Positions 43,717 through 53,670 of a stretch of 64,000 bases of DNA are shown one piece after another. Origin of the DNA: Synechococcus sp. ROS8604 (GTDB lineage Bacteria; Cyanobacteriota; Cyanobacteriia; PCC-6307; Cyanobiaceae); the NCBI RefSeq assembly GCF_014279655.1, contig NZ_CP047946.1, positions 372,001 through 436,000 of the forward strand, given 5' to 3'. The position numbers and the translations under genes are program-made. The notes under the pieces are model-generated. The model made no database searches, was not told where the DNA came from, and worked only from the letters and a program-made list of their open reading frames with translations. Positions within the stretch are counted from its first letter, which is position 1, and each line of letters starts with the position of its first letter.

Positions 43717-45006
43717 ATGACAGATCGCTCCGCAGCCCCGATCAATGCATCTCTGAAGGCTGCAGACCCTGCCATTGCTGATTTGATCGATCAAGAGCGG
43801 ATGCGTCAGGAGACGCATCTTGAGTTGATTGCGTCGGAGAACTTCACCTCCAAGGCGGTGATGGAAGCTCAGGGTTCGGTTCTGACCAATAAATACGCTG
43901 AGGGGTTGCCCCACAAGCGTTATTACGGCGGCTGCGAGCACGTGGATGCCATCGAAGAATTGGCAATCACCCGGGCCAAGCAACTCTTCGATGCGGCTTG
44001 GGCCAATGTTCAGCCCCACAGTGGCGCCCAGGCGAACTTCGCTGTGTTTCTTGCCCTGCTTCAGCCCGGTGACACGATTCTTGGGATGGACCTCAGCCAT
44101 GGGGGGCACCTCACCCATGGCTCACCGGTGAATGTCAGCGGCAAGTGGTTCAACGTGGTGCAGTACGGCGTTGACAAAGAGACGCAGCGTCTCGACATGG
44201 AGGCCATTCGCAAGCTGGCTCTCGAGCACAAGCCCAAACTGATTATTTGTGGGTATTCGGCCTACCCGCGCTCGATTGATTTCGCGGCGTTCCGTTCCAT
44301 TGCGGATGAAGTGGGTGCGTACCTGTTGGCAGACATGGCCCATATCGCCGGCCTTGTGGCGGCTGGGGTGCATGCAAGTCCAGTTCCTCACTGTGATGTG
44401 GTGACCACCACCACGCACAAAACGCTGCGCGGCCCCCGTGGTGGTTTGATCCTTTGCCGCGATGCTGAATTCGCGCGCCGATTCGACAAGGCGGTGTTCC
44501 CAGGCTCGCAAGGTGGTCCGCTGGAACACGTGATTGCGGCCAAGGCCGTGGCCTTCGGCGAAGCCTTACAGCCCGATTTCAAGGCTTACAGCCAACAGGT
44601 TGTTGCCAATGCTCAGGCCCTCGCGGCCCGTCTTCAGGAGCGATCGATCGATGTGGTGAGTGGTGGTACTGATAACCATGTGGTGCTTTTGGATCTGCGC
44701 AGCATCGGGATGACCGGCAAGGTGGCTGATCTTTTGGTGAGTGATGTGCACATCACGGCCAACAAAAACACCGTTCCCTTTGATCCTGAGTCGCCCTTCG
44801 TTACGAGTGGTTTGCGTTTGGGAACGGCGGCCCTTACCACCCGCGGCTTCGACGAGAAGGCCTTCCACGAGGTTGCTGATGTGATCGCTGATCGGCTTCA
44901 GAACCCTGAGGATGACGCCATTCAGGCGCGTTGTTTGGAGCGAGTGAGTGACCTCTGCAAACGGTTTCCGCTCTATGCCCCTGCTCTGGAACCGGCTCTT
45001 GCGTAA
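43717..45006 (+). CDS. glyA: Serine hydroxymethyltransferase
   Basis: GlyA is the PLP enzyme that interconverts serine and glycine with tetrahydrofolate, the main source of one-carbon units. The 429-residue protein has [38 protein letters not shown], and the PLP-lysine motif [16 protein letters not shown]. The ATG at 43717 ([10 protein letters not shown]) is favoured over ATG 43696. It is preceded by the tRNA-Arg terminator, so it has its own promoter. Confidence 0.97.
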   Translation: MTDRSAAPINASLKAADPAIADLIDQERMRQETHLELIASENFTSKAVMEAQGSVLTNKYAEGLPHKRYYGGCEHVDAIEELAITRAKQLFDAAWANVQPHSGAQANFAVFLALLQPGDTILGMDLSHGGHLTHGSPVNVSGKWFNVVQYGVDKETQRLDMEAIRKLALEHKPKLIICGYSAYPRSIDFAAFRSIADEVGAYLLADMAHIAGLVAAGVHASPVPHCDVVTTTTHKTLRGPRGGLILCRDAEFARRFDKAVFPGSQGGPLEHVIAAKAVAFGEALQPDFKAYSQQVVANAQALAARLQERSIDVVSGGTDNHVVLLDLRSIGMTGKVADLLVSDVHITANKNTVPFDPESPFVTSGLRLGTAALTTRGFDEKAFHEVADVIADRLQNPEDDAIQARCLERVSDLCKRFPLYAPALEPALA

Positions 45007-45095
45007 CTGCCTGAGGTGCAGTGTCCCTCGGCCCATTTCTGCCTAATATTTGTTCTTAAAAGATTCTTTTTGGTGTCGTTCCGCCGGAGCTTTTT

Positions 45096-46220
45096 GTGAC
45101 GTTTGCGAGCACTCCTCTCGCAGTCGCTTCGGCGAGTCTGGTGGTCGCGGCCGTCATTACGACGTTGCTCGTCCCCCTCGTGCGGCAGCTGGGGTTGAAA
45201 TGGGGTCTGACAGATCAGCCCGATCCCCGCAAACAGCACACCACCCCCATGGTCCGATTGGGAGGCATCGCCTTGGTGCTGGGTTTTTGTTTGTCCCTGG
45301 GGGTGACTTGGTGGATGGGCGGTTTTGGGATGTTGGCTCCGGCCCGTGACCAGCTCATTTGGACCACGCTTGCGGGGTCTCTCTGCTTTTTTGTGATCGG
45401 TCTTGCGGACGATCTGTTTGCCCTGTCTCCTTGGCCGCGCTTGGCGGGTCAGATCGCTGTTTCGGTGGTTGTTTGGTCCCAGGGCGTCCGGATTGGAGCG
45501 ATTGATCTGCCCTGGTTAGAGAGCAGTTCCGAAGCCTTGCTGCTTCCGGATCTGCTCAGCTTGCTCGCCACGGTGATCTGGTTGGTGGGGATCACCAATG
45601 CGATCAACTGGCTGGATGGTCTTGATGGCTTGGCTGCAGGTGTGGCTGGAATCGCAGCGGTTGGCTTGGTGTCCGTGAGCTTTTCGCTTCATCAGTCAGC
45701 GGCTGCTTTTCTTGCTGCCGCGTTAGCTGGAAGTTGTCTTGGCTTCCTCCGTCACAACTTCAATCCAGCGCGCATTTTTATGGGTGATGGCGGATCGTAT
45801 TTTTTGGGATTCACCTTGGCCGCCGTCAGCATTGTTGGCCCGGCGAAAGGGCTCACAACGGTGAGCTTGTTGCTGCCGTTATTGATTCTTTCCTTGCCCT
45901 TGGCCGATATGTCGGCTGTGATCATGGGGCGTCTCAGCGATGGTCACTCCCCCTTTTATCCAGATCGCCGTCATCTGCATCACCGCCTGCTGCGTGCTGG
46001 CTTTAGCCATCGACGCACGGTTGTTTTGATCTACGTGTTCACGCAGTGGCTGGCGTCCTTGGCCATGGTGGTGGCCAACGTGGAAATGCGTTTTCTCTGG
46101 CTTGGGCTGGCGACGGCCATCCTTGTGGCCACGGTTGTGACCATCAATCGTCAGCGTCATCTCGAAGCGGCAATGGAACCTTCAGGCATGGAACCTTCAG
46201 ACCCTGATCGCCATGTCTGA
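45096..46220 (+). CDS. WecA/MraY-type undecaprenyl-phosphate sugar-1-phosphate transferase
   Basis: This polytopic enzyme (374 residues, about 10-11 helices) transfers a HexNAc-1-phosphate, probably GlcNAc, from a UDP-sugar to undecaprenyl phosphate and starts a surface polysaccharide. Motifs of the WecA branch are [45 protein letters not shown] and the carbohydrate-recognition [19 protein letters not shown]. It starts with GTG 45096 (VTFASTP). cinA overlaps its 3' end by eight bases. Confidence 0.9.
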   Translation: MTFASTPLAVASASLVVAAVITTLLVPLVRQLGLKWGLTDQPDPRKQHTTPMVRLGGIALVLGFCLSLGVTWWMGGFGMLAPARDQLIWTTLAGSLCFFVIGLADDLFALSPWPRLAGQIAVSVVVWSQGVRIGAIDLPWLESSSEALLLPDLLSLLATVIWLVGITNAINWLDGLDGLAAGVAGIAAVGLVSVSFSLHQSAAAFLAAALAGSCLGFLRHNFNPARIFMGDGGSYFLGFTLAAVSIVGPAKGLTTVSLLLPLLILSLPLADMSAVIMGRLSDGHSPFYPDRRHLHHRLLRAGFSHRRTVVLIYVFTQWLASLAMVVANVEMRFLWLGLATAILVATVVTINRQRHLEAAMEPSGMEPSDPDRHV

Positions 46221-47505
46221 TCGCTCGGAGCGTTCTGGTGTTGAGATCCTCTGTGTTGGGACGGAGCTTCTGCTTGGCAACATCCTCAATGGCAATGCGC
46301 GTTGGTTGTCGGAGGAGCTTGCCTCTCTTGGTCTCCCTCATTTTCGCCAAACGGTTGTGGGAGACAACCGTGATCGCCTGATTGCCCTGGTTCAGGAAAT
46401 CGCGCAACGCTCCAGCGTGTTGATCGTGACCGGTGGGCTTGGACCAACCCCGGATGACCTCACCACGGAGGCGATGGCTGCTGCGTTTTCTGTTCCTTTG
46501 GAAGAGAGAGCCGACGTTTGGTCTGACATTCAAGACAAGGCCCATAGCCGCGGTCGTATCCCTGGCCCTGAAACCCGCCGTCAGGCGCTTTTGCCCGTTG
46601 GGGCCGAGGTTCTATGGAATCCAACGGGAACCGCTCCCGGCATGATTTGGACCCCGGTGCCTGGATTCACCGTTCTCACGTTTCCGGGAGTGCCCAGTGA
46701 GATGAAAGCGATGTGGAAGGCCACGGCCGCGCCCTGGTTCCGTTCGTCCGGCCTCTCGAAGGGTGTGTTTGTGAGCCGTCTCCTTCATTTCTGGGGAATC
46801 GGCGAATCCATGTTGGCCGAACAGGTGGCTGATCTGTTGGAGAGGGACAACCCCACCGTTGCGCCCTACGCCGGCCGCGGAGAGGTGAAGCTCAGGATTA
46901 CGGCCTGCGCTGATGAGCCTGCGCAGGCTTGGCTGCTGGTGGATCAAACCGAGCAGGAGTTGCGCCAGCGCACGGGCAACCTTTGCTTCGGCGTGGATCA
47001 AGATTCGCTTGCCTCTGTTGTTTTGAAGCGGCTGGGGCAAGCCAGCCAAACCCTGTCTGTGGCTGAATCCTGCACGGGTGGAGGGTTAGGCGCTCAGCTC
47101 ACAGAGGTGCCTGGCGCGTCTTCCGTGATGCTGGGTGGGGTGATCTCCTATGCCAATGCCATCAAGCGAGATCTGTTAGCTGTGTCTGAACAGCTGCTCG
47201 AGCAGCACGGTGCCGTGAGTGCGCCAGTGGCGGAGGCGATGGCGCTGGGTGTTCGTCGCCTGACGGGATCGGACTGGGCGCTTTCGGTCACGGGAATCGC
47301 TGGCCCTGATGGCGGAACGCCGGAAAAACCCGTGGGATTGGTGTTTGTTGCTGTCGCTGGACCCGATGGATGCAGCAGTCAGCGGTTGCGCTTGGGGAAC
47401 ACTCGCGGCCGGGAGTGGATCAGGACCGTCAGTGCTGGGGAGGTTTTGAATGCCCTGCGCTTGCGCTTAATCGCCAACGCTGAGAAGGCGTGCTCGGAGC
47501 AGTAA
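46213..47505 (+). CDS. cinA: CinA family nicotinamide-nucleotide amidase / competence-damage protein
   Basis: The 430-residue protein has both CinA domains. The N-terminal MoCF-like domain has [20 protein letters not shown] and [16 protein letters not shown]. The C-terminal PncC-type deamidase domain has [20 protein letters not shown] and [17 protein letters not shown], including the catalytic Ser. CinA hydrolyses nicotinamide mononucleotide and ADP-ribose-like compounds in NAD salvage and has been named from competence operons. The start overlaps the upstream transferase gene by eight bases. Confidence 0.94.
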   Translation: MSDRSERSGVEILCVGTELLLGNILNGNARWLSEELASLGLPHFRQTVVGDNRDRLIALVQEIAQRSSVLIVTGGLGPTPDDLTTEAMAAAFSVPLEERADVWSDIQDKAHSRGRIPGPETRRQALLPVGAEVLWNPTGTAPGMIWTPVPGFTVLTFPGVPSEMKAMWKATAAPWFRSSGLSKGVFVSRLLHFWGIGESMLAEQVADLLERDNPTVAPYAGRGEVKLRITACADEPAQAWLLVDQTEQELRQRTGNLCFGVDQDSLASVVLKRLGQASQTLSVAESCTGGGLGAQLTEVPGASSVMLGGVISYANAIKRDLLAVSEQLLEQHGAVSAPVAEAMALGVRRLTGSDWALSVTGIAGPDGGTPEKPVGLVFVAVAGPDGCSSQRLRLGNTRGREWIRTVSAGEVLNALRLRLIANAEKACSEQ

Positions 47506-47581
47506 CCCTAAAAAGCGAGATCCAGCGGATTGGATTGAACGCCATTTGCCTCTAGGGTTTTGAGTGAATTGTCGAGTGGGA

Positions 47582-48988
47582 ATGAGCAGCGGAACCCTGT
47601 ACGACAAGGTTTGGGATCTCCATCGCGTTGCGGAACTCTCTGGCGGCTCTACCCAGCTGTTGATTGGGTTGCATCTGATCCACGAAGTCACGAGCCCTCA
47701 GGCGTTTGTGGCCCTTGAAGACAAGGGGTTGAAGGTGCGTTGTCCGGAGCGAACGGTGGCGACCGTGGACCACATCGTTCCCACGACCAATCAGGCCAGA
47801 CCCTTTGCTGATCCGTTGGCGGAGGAGATGCTCAGCACTCTGGAGCGCAACTGCAGCAAGCATGGAATCGTGCTCAATGGGATTGGCAGTGGTCGTCAAG
47901 GAATCGTGCATGTGATTGCGCCGGAGCTGGGATTGACGCAGCCCGGCATGACGGTGGCCTGCGGGGATTCACACACCTCGACGCATGGGGCCTTTGGGGC
48001 GATCGCCTTTGGGATCGGCACCTCTCAGGTTCGTGATGTGCTGGCCAGCCAAAGCTTGGCGATGAACAAGCTCAAGGTCCGCCGTCTGTGGGTTGAAAAT
48101 CAGCTGAGTCCTGGGGTGTTTGCCAAAGATTTGATCCTGCATGTGATTCGGTCGCTTGGGGTCAAGGCTGGGGTTGGTTATGCCTATGAGTTCGCCGGAC
48201 CGGCGATCGATGCTCTCTCGATGGAGGAGCGGATGACCCTCTGCAACATGGCGATTGAGGGGGGAGCCCGTTGCGGGTACGTCAATCCCGACCAGACGAC
48301 CTTTGACTACTTGGAGGGCCGTCCCTCCGTACCGACTGGTGAGGCTTGGCAGCGGGCGACGCGGTGGTGGCGGTCATTGGCATCGAATGCCGATGCCGTC
48401 TTTGACGACGAGCTGCACTTCGATGCAGCGACGATTGCCCCAACGGTGACCTGGGGGATCACCCCCGGTCAGGGGATCGGCGTCGATGAGCAGGTTCCAA
48501 TGCCTGAGCAACTGGATCCTGCCGACCGACCGATTGCTCAAGAGGCTTATCGCTACATGGATTTAACGCCGGGCCAGGCCATCGCCGGCGTGCCGGTGGA
48601 TGTCTGTTTTATCGGCAGTTGCACCAATGGTCGCCTCAGTGACCTGCAGGCCGCCGCCGCTGTGGCCCGGGGCAGGCAGGTGGCTGCTGGGATCAAGGCC
48701 TTTGTGGTTCCTGGCTCCGAGCAGGTGGCGCGTGCCGCTGAGGCTGAAGGCCTGGACCAAGTGTTTCGCGATGCGGGGTTTGAGTGGCGTGAGCCTGGCT
48801 GCTCGATGTGCTTAGCCATGAATCCTGACCGCCTTGAGGGGCGTCAGATCAGTGCGAGCTCCAGCAACCGTAACTTCAAGGGGCGTCAGGGATCTGCTAG
48901 CGGCCGCACGTTGCTGATGAGCCCTGCCATGGTTGCTGCTGCTGCCGTGACCGGCCATGTCAGCGATGTTCGCTTGCTCGAGGCCTGA
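47582..48988 (+). CDS. leuC: 3-isopropylmalate dehydratase large subunit
   Basis: LeuC is the aconitase-fold subunit that with LeuD isomerises 2- to 3-isopropylmalate in leucine synthesis. The [4Fe-4S] cysteines are in [14 protein letters not shown] and in [32 protein letters not shown] is the substrate-binding signature. The start at ATG 47582 ([10 protein letters not shown]) gives a 468-residue protein of normal length. leuD follows after 73 bases. Confidence 0.96.
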   Translation: MSSGTLYDKVWDLHRVAELSGGSTQLLIGLHLIHEVTSPQAFVALEDKGLKVRCPERTVATVDHIVPTTNQARPFADPLAEEMLSTLERNCSKHGIVLNGIGSGRQGIVHVIAPELGLTQPGMTVACGDSHTSTHGAFGAIAFGIGTSQVRDVLASQSLAMNKLKVRRLWVENQLSPGVFAKDLILHVIRSLGVKAGVGYAYEFAGPAIDALSMEERMTLCNMAIEGGARCGYVNPDQTTFDYLEGRPSVPTGEAWQRATRWWRSLASNADAVFDDELHFDAATIAPTVTWGITPGQGIGVDEQVPMPEQLDPADRPIAQEAYRYMDLTPGQAIAGVPVDVCFIGSCTNGRLSDLQAAAAVARGRQVAAGIKAFVVPGSEQVARAAEAEGLDQVFRDAGFEWREPGCSMCLAMNPDRLEGRQISASSSNRNFKGRQGSASGRTLLMSPAMVAAAAVTGHVSDVRLLEA

Positions 48989-49061
48989 TCTTCGGCTGTG
49001 GCGGCAGGGTGCCGCTCCGTGTTGCGTGTTTTGGTTGCTGTTTTCTTCCTTTTGATCCTTC

Positions 49062-49697
49062 ATGTCGCAAACCCACGATTTCCCTCAAGGCCTGATCACC
49101 AAAATTGAAGGCCGCGCCCTTGTTTTGCGGGGTGATGACATCGATACCGACCGGATTATTCCGGCTCGATTTCTGAAATGCGTGAGCTTTGAAGCGCTCG
49201 GAGCGCAGGCGTTCGCGGATGATCGCAAGGAGCTCGAAGGACGCCATCCCTTTGACCTCCCTGAGCATCAGGGATCCTCGATTTTGGTAGTGAATGACAA
49301 CTTCGGTTGTGGATCGAGTCGTGAGCATGCGCCTCAAGCCTTAATGCGATGGGGGATCAGGGCGCTGATTGGGGTGAGCTTTGCTGAAATTTTTTACGGC
49401 AATTGTTTGGCACTGGGAATCCCTTGTGCGAAGGCCAGTCAGGACCAGGTGCGCGCTTTGCAAGATGCCATGGCCCAAGACCCCTCAGCAATTTGGACCT
49501 TTGACTTGGAGACCTCAACCTGCAGCAGTGATCTGGGGCAATGGTCGATTGAAGTGGATCCGGGCCCGCGCGACATGCTCCTCTCCGGTCGTTGGGATGC
49601 GACGGGGCAGCTTTTGGCTCGGGATGCCGAGCTGCAGAGCACGCTCGATCGATTGCCTTACTTGAACGGGTTTTGCGTGGACACGGCAGACACTTGA
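49062..49697 (+). CDS. leuD: 3-isopropylmalate dehydratase small subunit
   Basis: LeuD is the swivel domain partner of LeuC. The 211-residue protein has DIDTDRIIPARFLK and the conserved NDNFGCGSSREHAPQALMRW, which forms part of the active site. It lies downstream of leuC in the same orientation; the pair should be co-transcribed. Confidence 0.96.
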   Translation: MSQTHDFPQGLITKIEGRALVLRGDDIDTDRIIPARFLKCVSFEALGAQAFADDRKELEGRHPFDLPEHQGSSILVVNDNFGCGSSREHAPQALMRWGIRALIGVSFAEIFYGNCLALGIPCAKASQDQVRALQDAMAQDPSAIWTFDLETSTCSSDLGQWSIEVDPGPRDMLLSGRWDATGQLLARDAELQSTLDRLPYLNGFCVDTADT

Positions 49698-49733
49698 TTT
49701 AGTGTCTATGAAGCAAGAAGCGGCATCGACGTC

Positions 49734-50231
49734 ATGACAGTTCTTCTTAGGCGCATCTGGTGTGCTTTTGGCTCGATGGCCCTGGTGCTAGGCACCTCGC
49801 CGGTTGTAGCAGGCTCTGTCACCGCGATTGCCGTGGAGCCTTTTGGCACCTCGCTGGAACGCTTGCTTGAGAGTGGCGCTTGCCAGGGATGTGATTTACG
49901 GGATGCGGATCTCCGCGGCCGTCATCTGATTGGGGCGGATTTGCGTGATGCTGATTTGCGCGGGGCCAAGCTCCATGGGGCAAATCTTGAAGGAGCTGAT
50001 TTGAGTGGTGCCAGGCTTGATGGTGCTGGCTTGCAAGGGGCGATGCTCAGCAATGCCGATCTCTCAGGCACGGATCTGCGCCGTGCCGATTTGCGTGATT
50101 CGGTTGTGATCAATGCCTATGCGCCAGGGGTGCAGACCGAGGGAATGCAGTTTGCAGGCTCGGATCTCACTGGAAGTCACTTGATCTATGGCGGTGGTCC
50201 TGAACTTGAGGACGAGGCACCAGATTTTTAG
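49734..50231 (+). CDS. Exported pentapeptide-repeat protein
   Basis: This 165-residue protein starts with a signal peptide (basic start, a hydrophobic run through about residue 25, then VVAGS). From about residue 48 it has A(D/N)LXX pentapeptide repeats: DADLRGRHLIGADLRDADLR and onward through ADLSGTDLRRADL, enough for several coils of a right-handed beta-helix. CQGCDL just before the repeats may hold a disulfide. The C-terminal tail is acidic. It would sit in the periplasm or thylakoid lumen. Function is unknown. Confidence 0.85.
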   Translation: MTVLLRRIWCAFGSMALVLGTSPVVAGSVTAIAVEPFGTSLERLLESGACQGCDLRDADLRGRHLIGADLRDADLRGAKLHGANLEGADLSGARLDGAGLQGAMLSNADLSGTDLRRADLRDSVVINAYAPGVQTEGMQFAGSDLTGSHLIYGGGPELEDEAPDF

Positions 50232-50240
50232 AAAAGAACT

Positions 50241-53200
50241 TTAAAAGGGACGGTTGTTGAGCTCGTTCGAAGGGTTGTAGGGGACAAAAGGCACGCCAGT
50301 TCCCGTGAAGTTGAAGTCATTGAGGCGGAATCGGAAACCGCCGATGCCTTCATAAGGGTTGAAGTAAAAGCCGAAATCGTAGGCACGACGTTGCCAGCGC
50401 AACTCGATATTGGAATCGATCACATCACCGTAAAACGGTGATGCGGGATCAATATTTAAGCCAAGACCTGCATTAATCACCAAAGGTCCTGCGATCTGTT
50501 GTGTAACACCAAGACCCAAGGTTCCAAGGTCAATGGCTTGGTCAAAATCGAACGGGCTCGAACCTTGCTTAAGAGTGCCCCCACCCGTAATGGATAGTTG
50601 GGTGTAATCAAAGAATGGTTTACTAAAGGTGCCCAAGGTGAGGCTGGGGCCACCACTCAGGCTAATGGTGGTTTGACGTTCACCATCACCGTAAGCCGCT
50701 AATAAGGTGTTGACGTTGGTCCTGAATGTCAAGCCTGGGACGATAGCAATTGGGGAATAGCGATAAGCCTCTTGGGGCGTCAGGGCTGCAGGTTTGCCAC
50801 GCCAAATTTGATAGCTGCTGTTCAAAGATCCGTAGAAGTTAGCGCGCCATAGATCTGTGAGATTTTCACTTTCAAATTGTTCGGCTTGATAATTTCCAGC
50901 GCCTACGCGCCAAATGTAGTTGTTAGACAGTTTGCCCACGTTGAAAGCACCTCTTTGCTCGAGAAAACTGCCGAAGGCGGAATAGACATCCGTTTCTCCT
51001 AAGGATCCGTTGTAGGCCTTGTAGCGATAAGCAGAAAAGAGTCTGGCCTTCACGTCGCCGAGCCAAGGGAGATCAACCGTCTTTTTCAGTTCACCCCAGA
51101 AGCGACTTCCATTGGCGAAGTTGTCAGGATTAAACGTGCTGATATCAGCATTGGCTTCTGCTCTCCATCCCCAGAGCTCACTGGTGAATTCAGCTTCGAG
51201 GCCAAATAAGTCGCCTGCCGTTGTGGGTTGGCTGACCTTTCCGCTATCGATTGAGCTACCTGGTTTGACGTAACTTTTGGTTGTGCCGTCAACCGCTCGT
51301 TGCAAGAGAAGTTGAGGTTGGAGGCTCAATAGTGTTTTTGGGTTGAGTTGAATTGGTCTGAGTGTTCTGCCGACAAAGAATCCGTCTCTGTCGTCATTGT
51401 CAATTCCGAAGACCCACCGATTTTCAACCTCTTCTTCTTTTGTGATGCGTTGCGTTCGGCTGACTGGGATCGGGAGTCGTTCCTCAACGATTAACTGATT
51501 GCGTGCACTCTCGATGAGAATGTCTCCATTGGGTTGTTCTTTGGCAACAACGTTTTCAGTGTCGATTCTGGTTTGTGCGGGTGTGAAGGGATCATTCGTG
51601 AACCCCATGCGATCTGCTGTCCAGCCTTCAGGTGTGAGCGAAACCTGGGCTGCTTGGATGCGCCAGCGGCTGATTTGGCCATCAATCAGTTGCGCTTTTC
51701 CGTAAGAAGGAAGTTGGTTGGGGCGAACCGATCCATATTTTGCTCTTTCTTGTACATCATTATTTGACAGGTCTACAAACTCATCGTTGCTGCCAAAGCG
51801 ACGATCGATGGTGAACCGTTGTTGGAGCTGGATGCTGCTAATCCTTTGATCAATCATCGCGATCGCTTGTTCGCGCAGCGCTTCCTGTTCAGCTGGGGAC
51901 ATCCCCGCATAGCGCGACTGAGCAAGCGGTTGAACGGGCTGGACTGTTTGCTTCCCGCCCGTGCCGAGGGTGATTTCTTCGAGCTTTTCGTTGAGGGTGA
52001 GTAGGGGCTGGCGGGTGGCGCGATCAGGGTCTGGGCAGCCCAAGGGAGGCGGAACTTCGGCGATTTGGGTTGAAATGGGATCTTCGCCCCAGCGGTAGCG
52101 CAAGCCGAGCAGGTAGGCATTGCTTCCTTCTTTGACTCCGCTATAGGTGCCAAACGCGCCGGAGCGATGGTGAATCCTCCCCACAAATGAGAGCTGATCA
52201 GAGACGGAGGCTTCGAGCTCGAAGGCCAAGTAGTTCAGCAGCTGGGTGTAGTTCTCCCGATACGTGCGTTCGTAGTTACTCACCGAGGAGTTGAAACTGA
52301 CTCCTTCCACAAACCCAAAGCTCAGCCAAGGCTGAAGCCAGAGTCGTGCCCCAAGCCCAAGGATGGCTTCTCCGAACTGTTGCTCTGGAGTGTCGGCATT
52401 GGGAACAGCCTGGTTGAAAGGTCCACCAGGTTGTTTGAACGCCTGATGGCCGAACAGATCGGCCTCCAATTCGAGCGCAAAAGGTCCAGCGCGCCAAAGC
52501 CGCTTTTGCATGCTGACCCCCAGAAGGTATTCCTCGCGCATGCGCCCGTTGAACAGGAAGGTGTCTCCAAAATTGGAATCAATCATCTGCCCGCCCCACG
52601 CGGTCACGGCCCACGGGTGAGGGTGCCAGTCGGGGATCGGCGGAAGCGGCACCGGGCAGGCCATGCCGGAGTCCGTTGACGTGCTGGTGTCTGCTGCTGC
52701 GGGTTCCGGGACTTCCCAGGTGAGCGTTGGTGCGAGCTCTGTCTCCCAGATGCTGTCTCCGCTCGGCTGATCGCTGATCTGTTCCGCGGTTCTGCCACCC
52801 AACTCCATATCAAGAGCGGTTGGGAAGCCAAGGCCTGAGCTCTCGAGGACAGGAAGGGTCTGCTTGGTCGGAGGTTCGACAGCCTGGGGTGAGGATTGGA
52901 AGCCTGCGGACAGCTCATCGAGTTCAAGGACGCCGTAAACGTCTTTGAGTTCTCCGCTGTTTTGAATCAGGCTGTAGCGGAACGTGCTCGCTTGGAAATA
53001 CTGCGATCCTCGGCGTAAACGCACGCTGCCTCGGGCGTAGAGGGTGTTGAAGTTGATGTCAAATTCGATGCGATCGGCTTGGAGCAAACCACCGCGAAGC
53101 TCAGCTTGAACGTCGCCTTCGGCAACAAACACTCCGCGGCGAGCATCAAATGATTGTCGATCAGCCTTGAGATTGATCGCTTCTGGAGGTTTTGGAGACT

Positions 53201-53396
53201 CCGTGATCGGTGCGTTTACAGAGGGATCCCTTGGAGATTCGCTGAAGGGTTGAACCTCAAGCTCTGACTGCTCCGTGACCCCATCGGTCTCATCAGCCAA
53301 AGAGTCCACACGCTGAGAGTGGACGGGAACTCCCGTCAGCGCAGCGGCAACAGCCAGAGATCCTACGATCCTGGTGATGGGGCTAAGCGCCGACAA
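50241..53396 (-). CDS. LptD/OstA-like outer-membrane LPS-assembly protein (DUF3769)
   Basis: This protein of 1051 residues has a likely signal peptide at the start. An OstA/LptA-like domain lies near residues 70-145 (FVAEGDVQAELRGGLLQADR and FNTLYARGSVRLRRGSQYFQ). The long C-terminal half is an antiparallel beta-rich region with alternating aromatic residues, as in an outer-membrane barrel; it ends YNPSNELNNRPF. The match is to DUF3769, the cyanobacterial LptD-like family, so LPS export to the outer leaflet is the inferred role. psbI lies just upstream on the same strand. Confidence 0.84.
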   Translation of the reverse strand: MSALSPITRIVGSLAVAAALTGVPVHSQRVDSLADETDGVTEQSELEVQPFSESPRDPSVNAPITESPKPPEAINLKADRQSFDARRGVFVAEGDVQAELRGGLLQADRIEFDINFNTLYARGSVRLRRGSQYFQASTFRYSLIQNSGELKDVYGVLELDELSAGFQSSPQAVEPPTKQTLPVLESSGLGFPTALDMELGGRTAEQISDQPSGDSIWETELAPTLTWEVPEPAAADTSTSTDSGMACPVPLPPIPDWHPHPWAVTAWGGQMIDSNFGDTFLFNGRMREEYLLGVSMQKRLWRAGPFALELEADLFGHQAFKQPGGPFNQAVPNADTPEQQFGEAILGLGARLWLQPWLSFGFVEGVSFNSSVSNYERTYRENYTQLLNYLAFELEASVSDQLSFVGRIHHRSGAFGTYSGVKEGSNAYLLGLRYRWGEDPISTQIAEVPPPLGCPDPDRATRQPLLTLNEKLEEITLGTGGKQTVQPVQPLAQSRYAGMSPAEQEALREQAIAMIDQRISSIQLQQRFTIDRRFGSNDEFVDLSNNDVQERAKYGSVRPNQLPSYGKAQLIDGQISRWRIQAAQVSLTPEGWTADRMGFTNDPFTPAQTRIDTENVVAKEQPNGDILIESARNQLIVEERLPIPVSRTQRITKEEEVENRWVFGIDNDDRDGFFVGRTLRPIQLNPKTLLSLQPQLLLQRAVDGTTKSYVKPGSSIDSGKVSQPTTAGDLFGLEAEFTSELWGWRAEANADISTFNPDNFANGSRFWGELKKTVDLPWLGDVKARLFSAYRYKAYNGSLGETDVYSAFGSFLEQRGAFNVGKLSNNYIWRVGAGNYQAEQFESENLTDLWRANFYGSLNSSYQIWRGKPAALTPQEAYRYSPIAIVPGLTFRTNVNTLLAAYGDGERQTTISLSGGPSLTLGTFSKPFFDYTQLSITGGGTLKQGSSPFDFDQAIDLGTLGLGVTQQIAGPLVINAGLGLNIDPASPFYGDVIDSNIELRWQRRAYDFGFYFNPYEGIGGFRFRLNDFNFTGTGVPFVPYNPSNELNNRPF

Positions 53397-53489
53397 AAGA
53401 ATGCAGCAATGGCCAGTGATCCTGCCATGTGCAAAGGCTCTTAAACGAGAGGGCTAACCAGTGCTCGGCGTGACCCTGTTAATGCGTGA

Positions 53490-53609
53490 TCAATCTTCGA
53501 GATCTTTCCGGCTAGGGGTGCGGCTTGGGTCGCTGGCAAGGAAGCCAAAGACAAAGATGCCGAGAAAGAAAAAGACGACGGAATAAACCGAAATCTTGAG
53601 GGCAAGCAT
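53490..53609 (-). CDS. psbI: Photosystem II reaction centre protein I
   Basis: A 39-residue gene reads [20 protein letters not shown] then [19 protein letters not shown]. One transmembrane helix is followed by the conserved stroma-facing SDPxRxPxRKD tail, as in PsbI of all oxygenic phototrophs. PsbI sits beside D1 and helps assemble the dimeric reaction centre. It is 93 bases upstream of the LptD-like gene on the same strand and may share its promoter. Confidence 0.96.
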   Translation of the reverse strand: MLALKISVYSVVFFFLGIFVFGFLASDPSRTPSRKDLED

Positions 53610-53670
53610 GGCAACCGACCGGCGTCTGAAATTTGATCGCCATCCTATGGCGGAATGATGAAATATCACG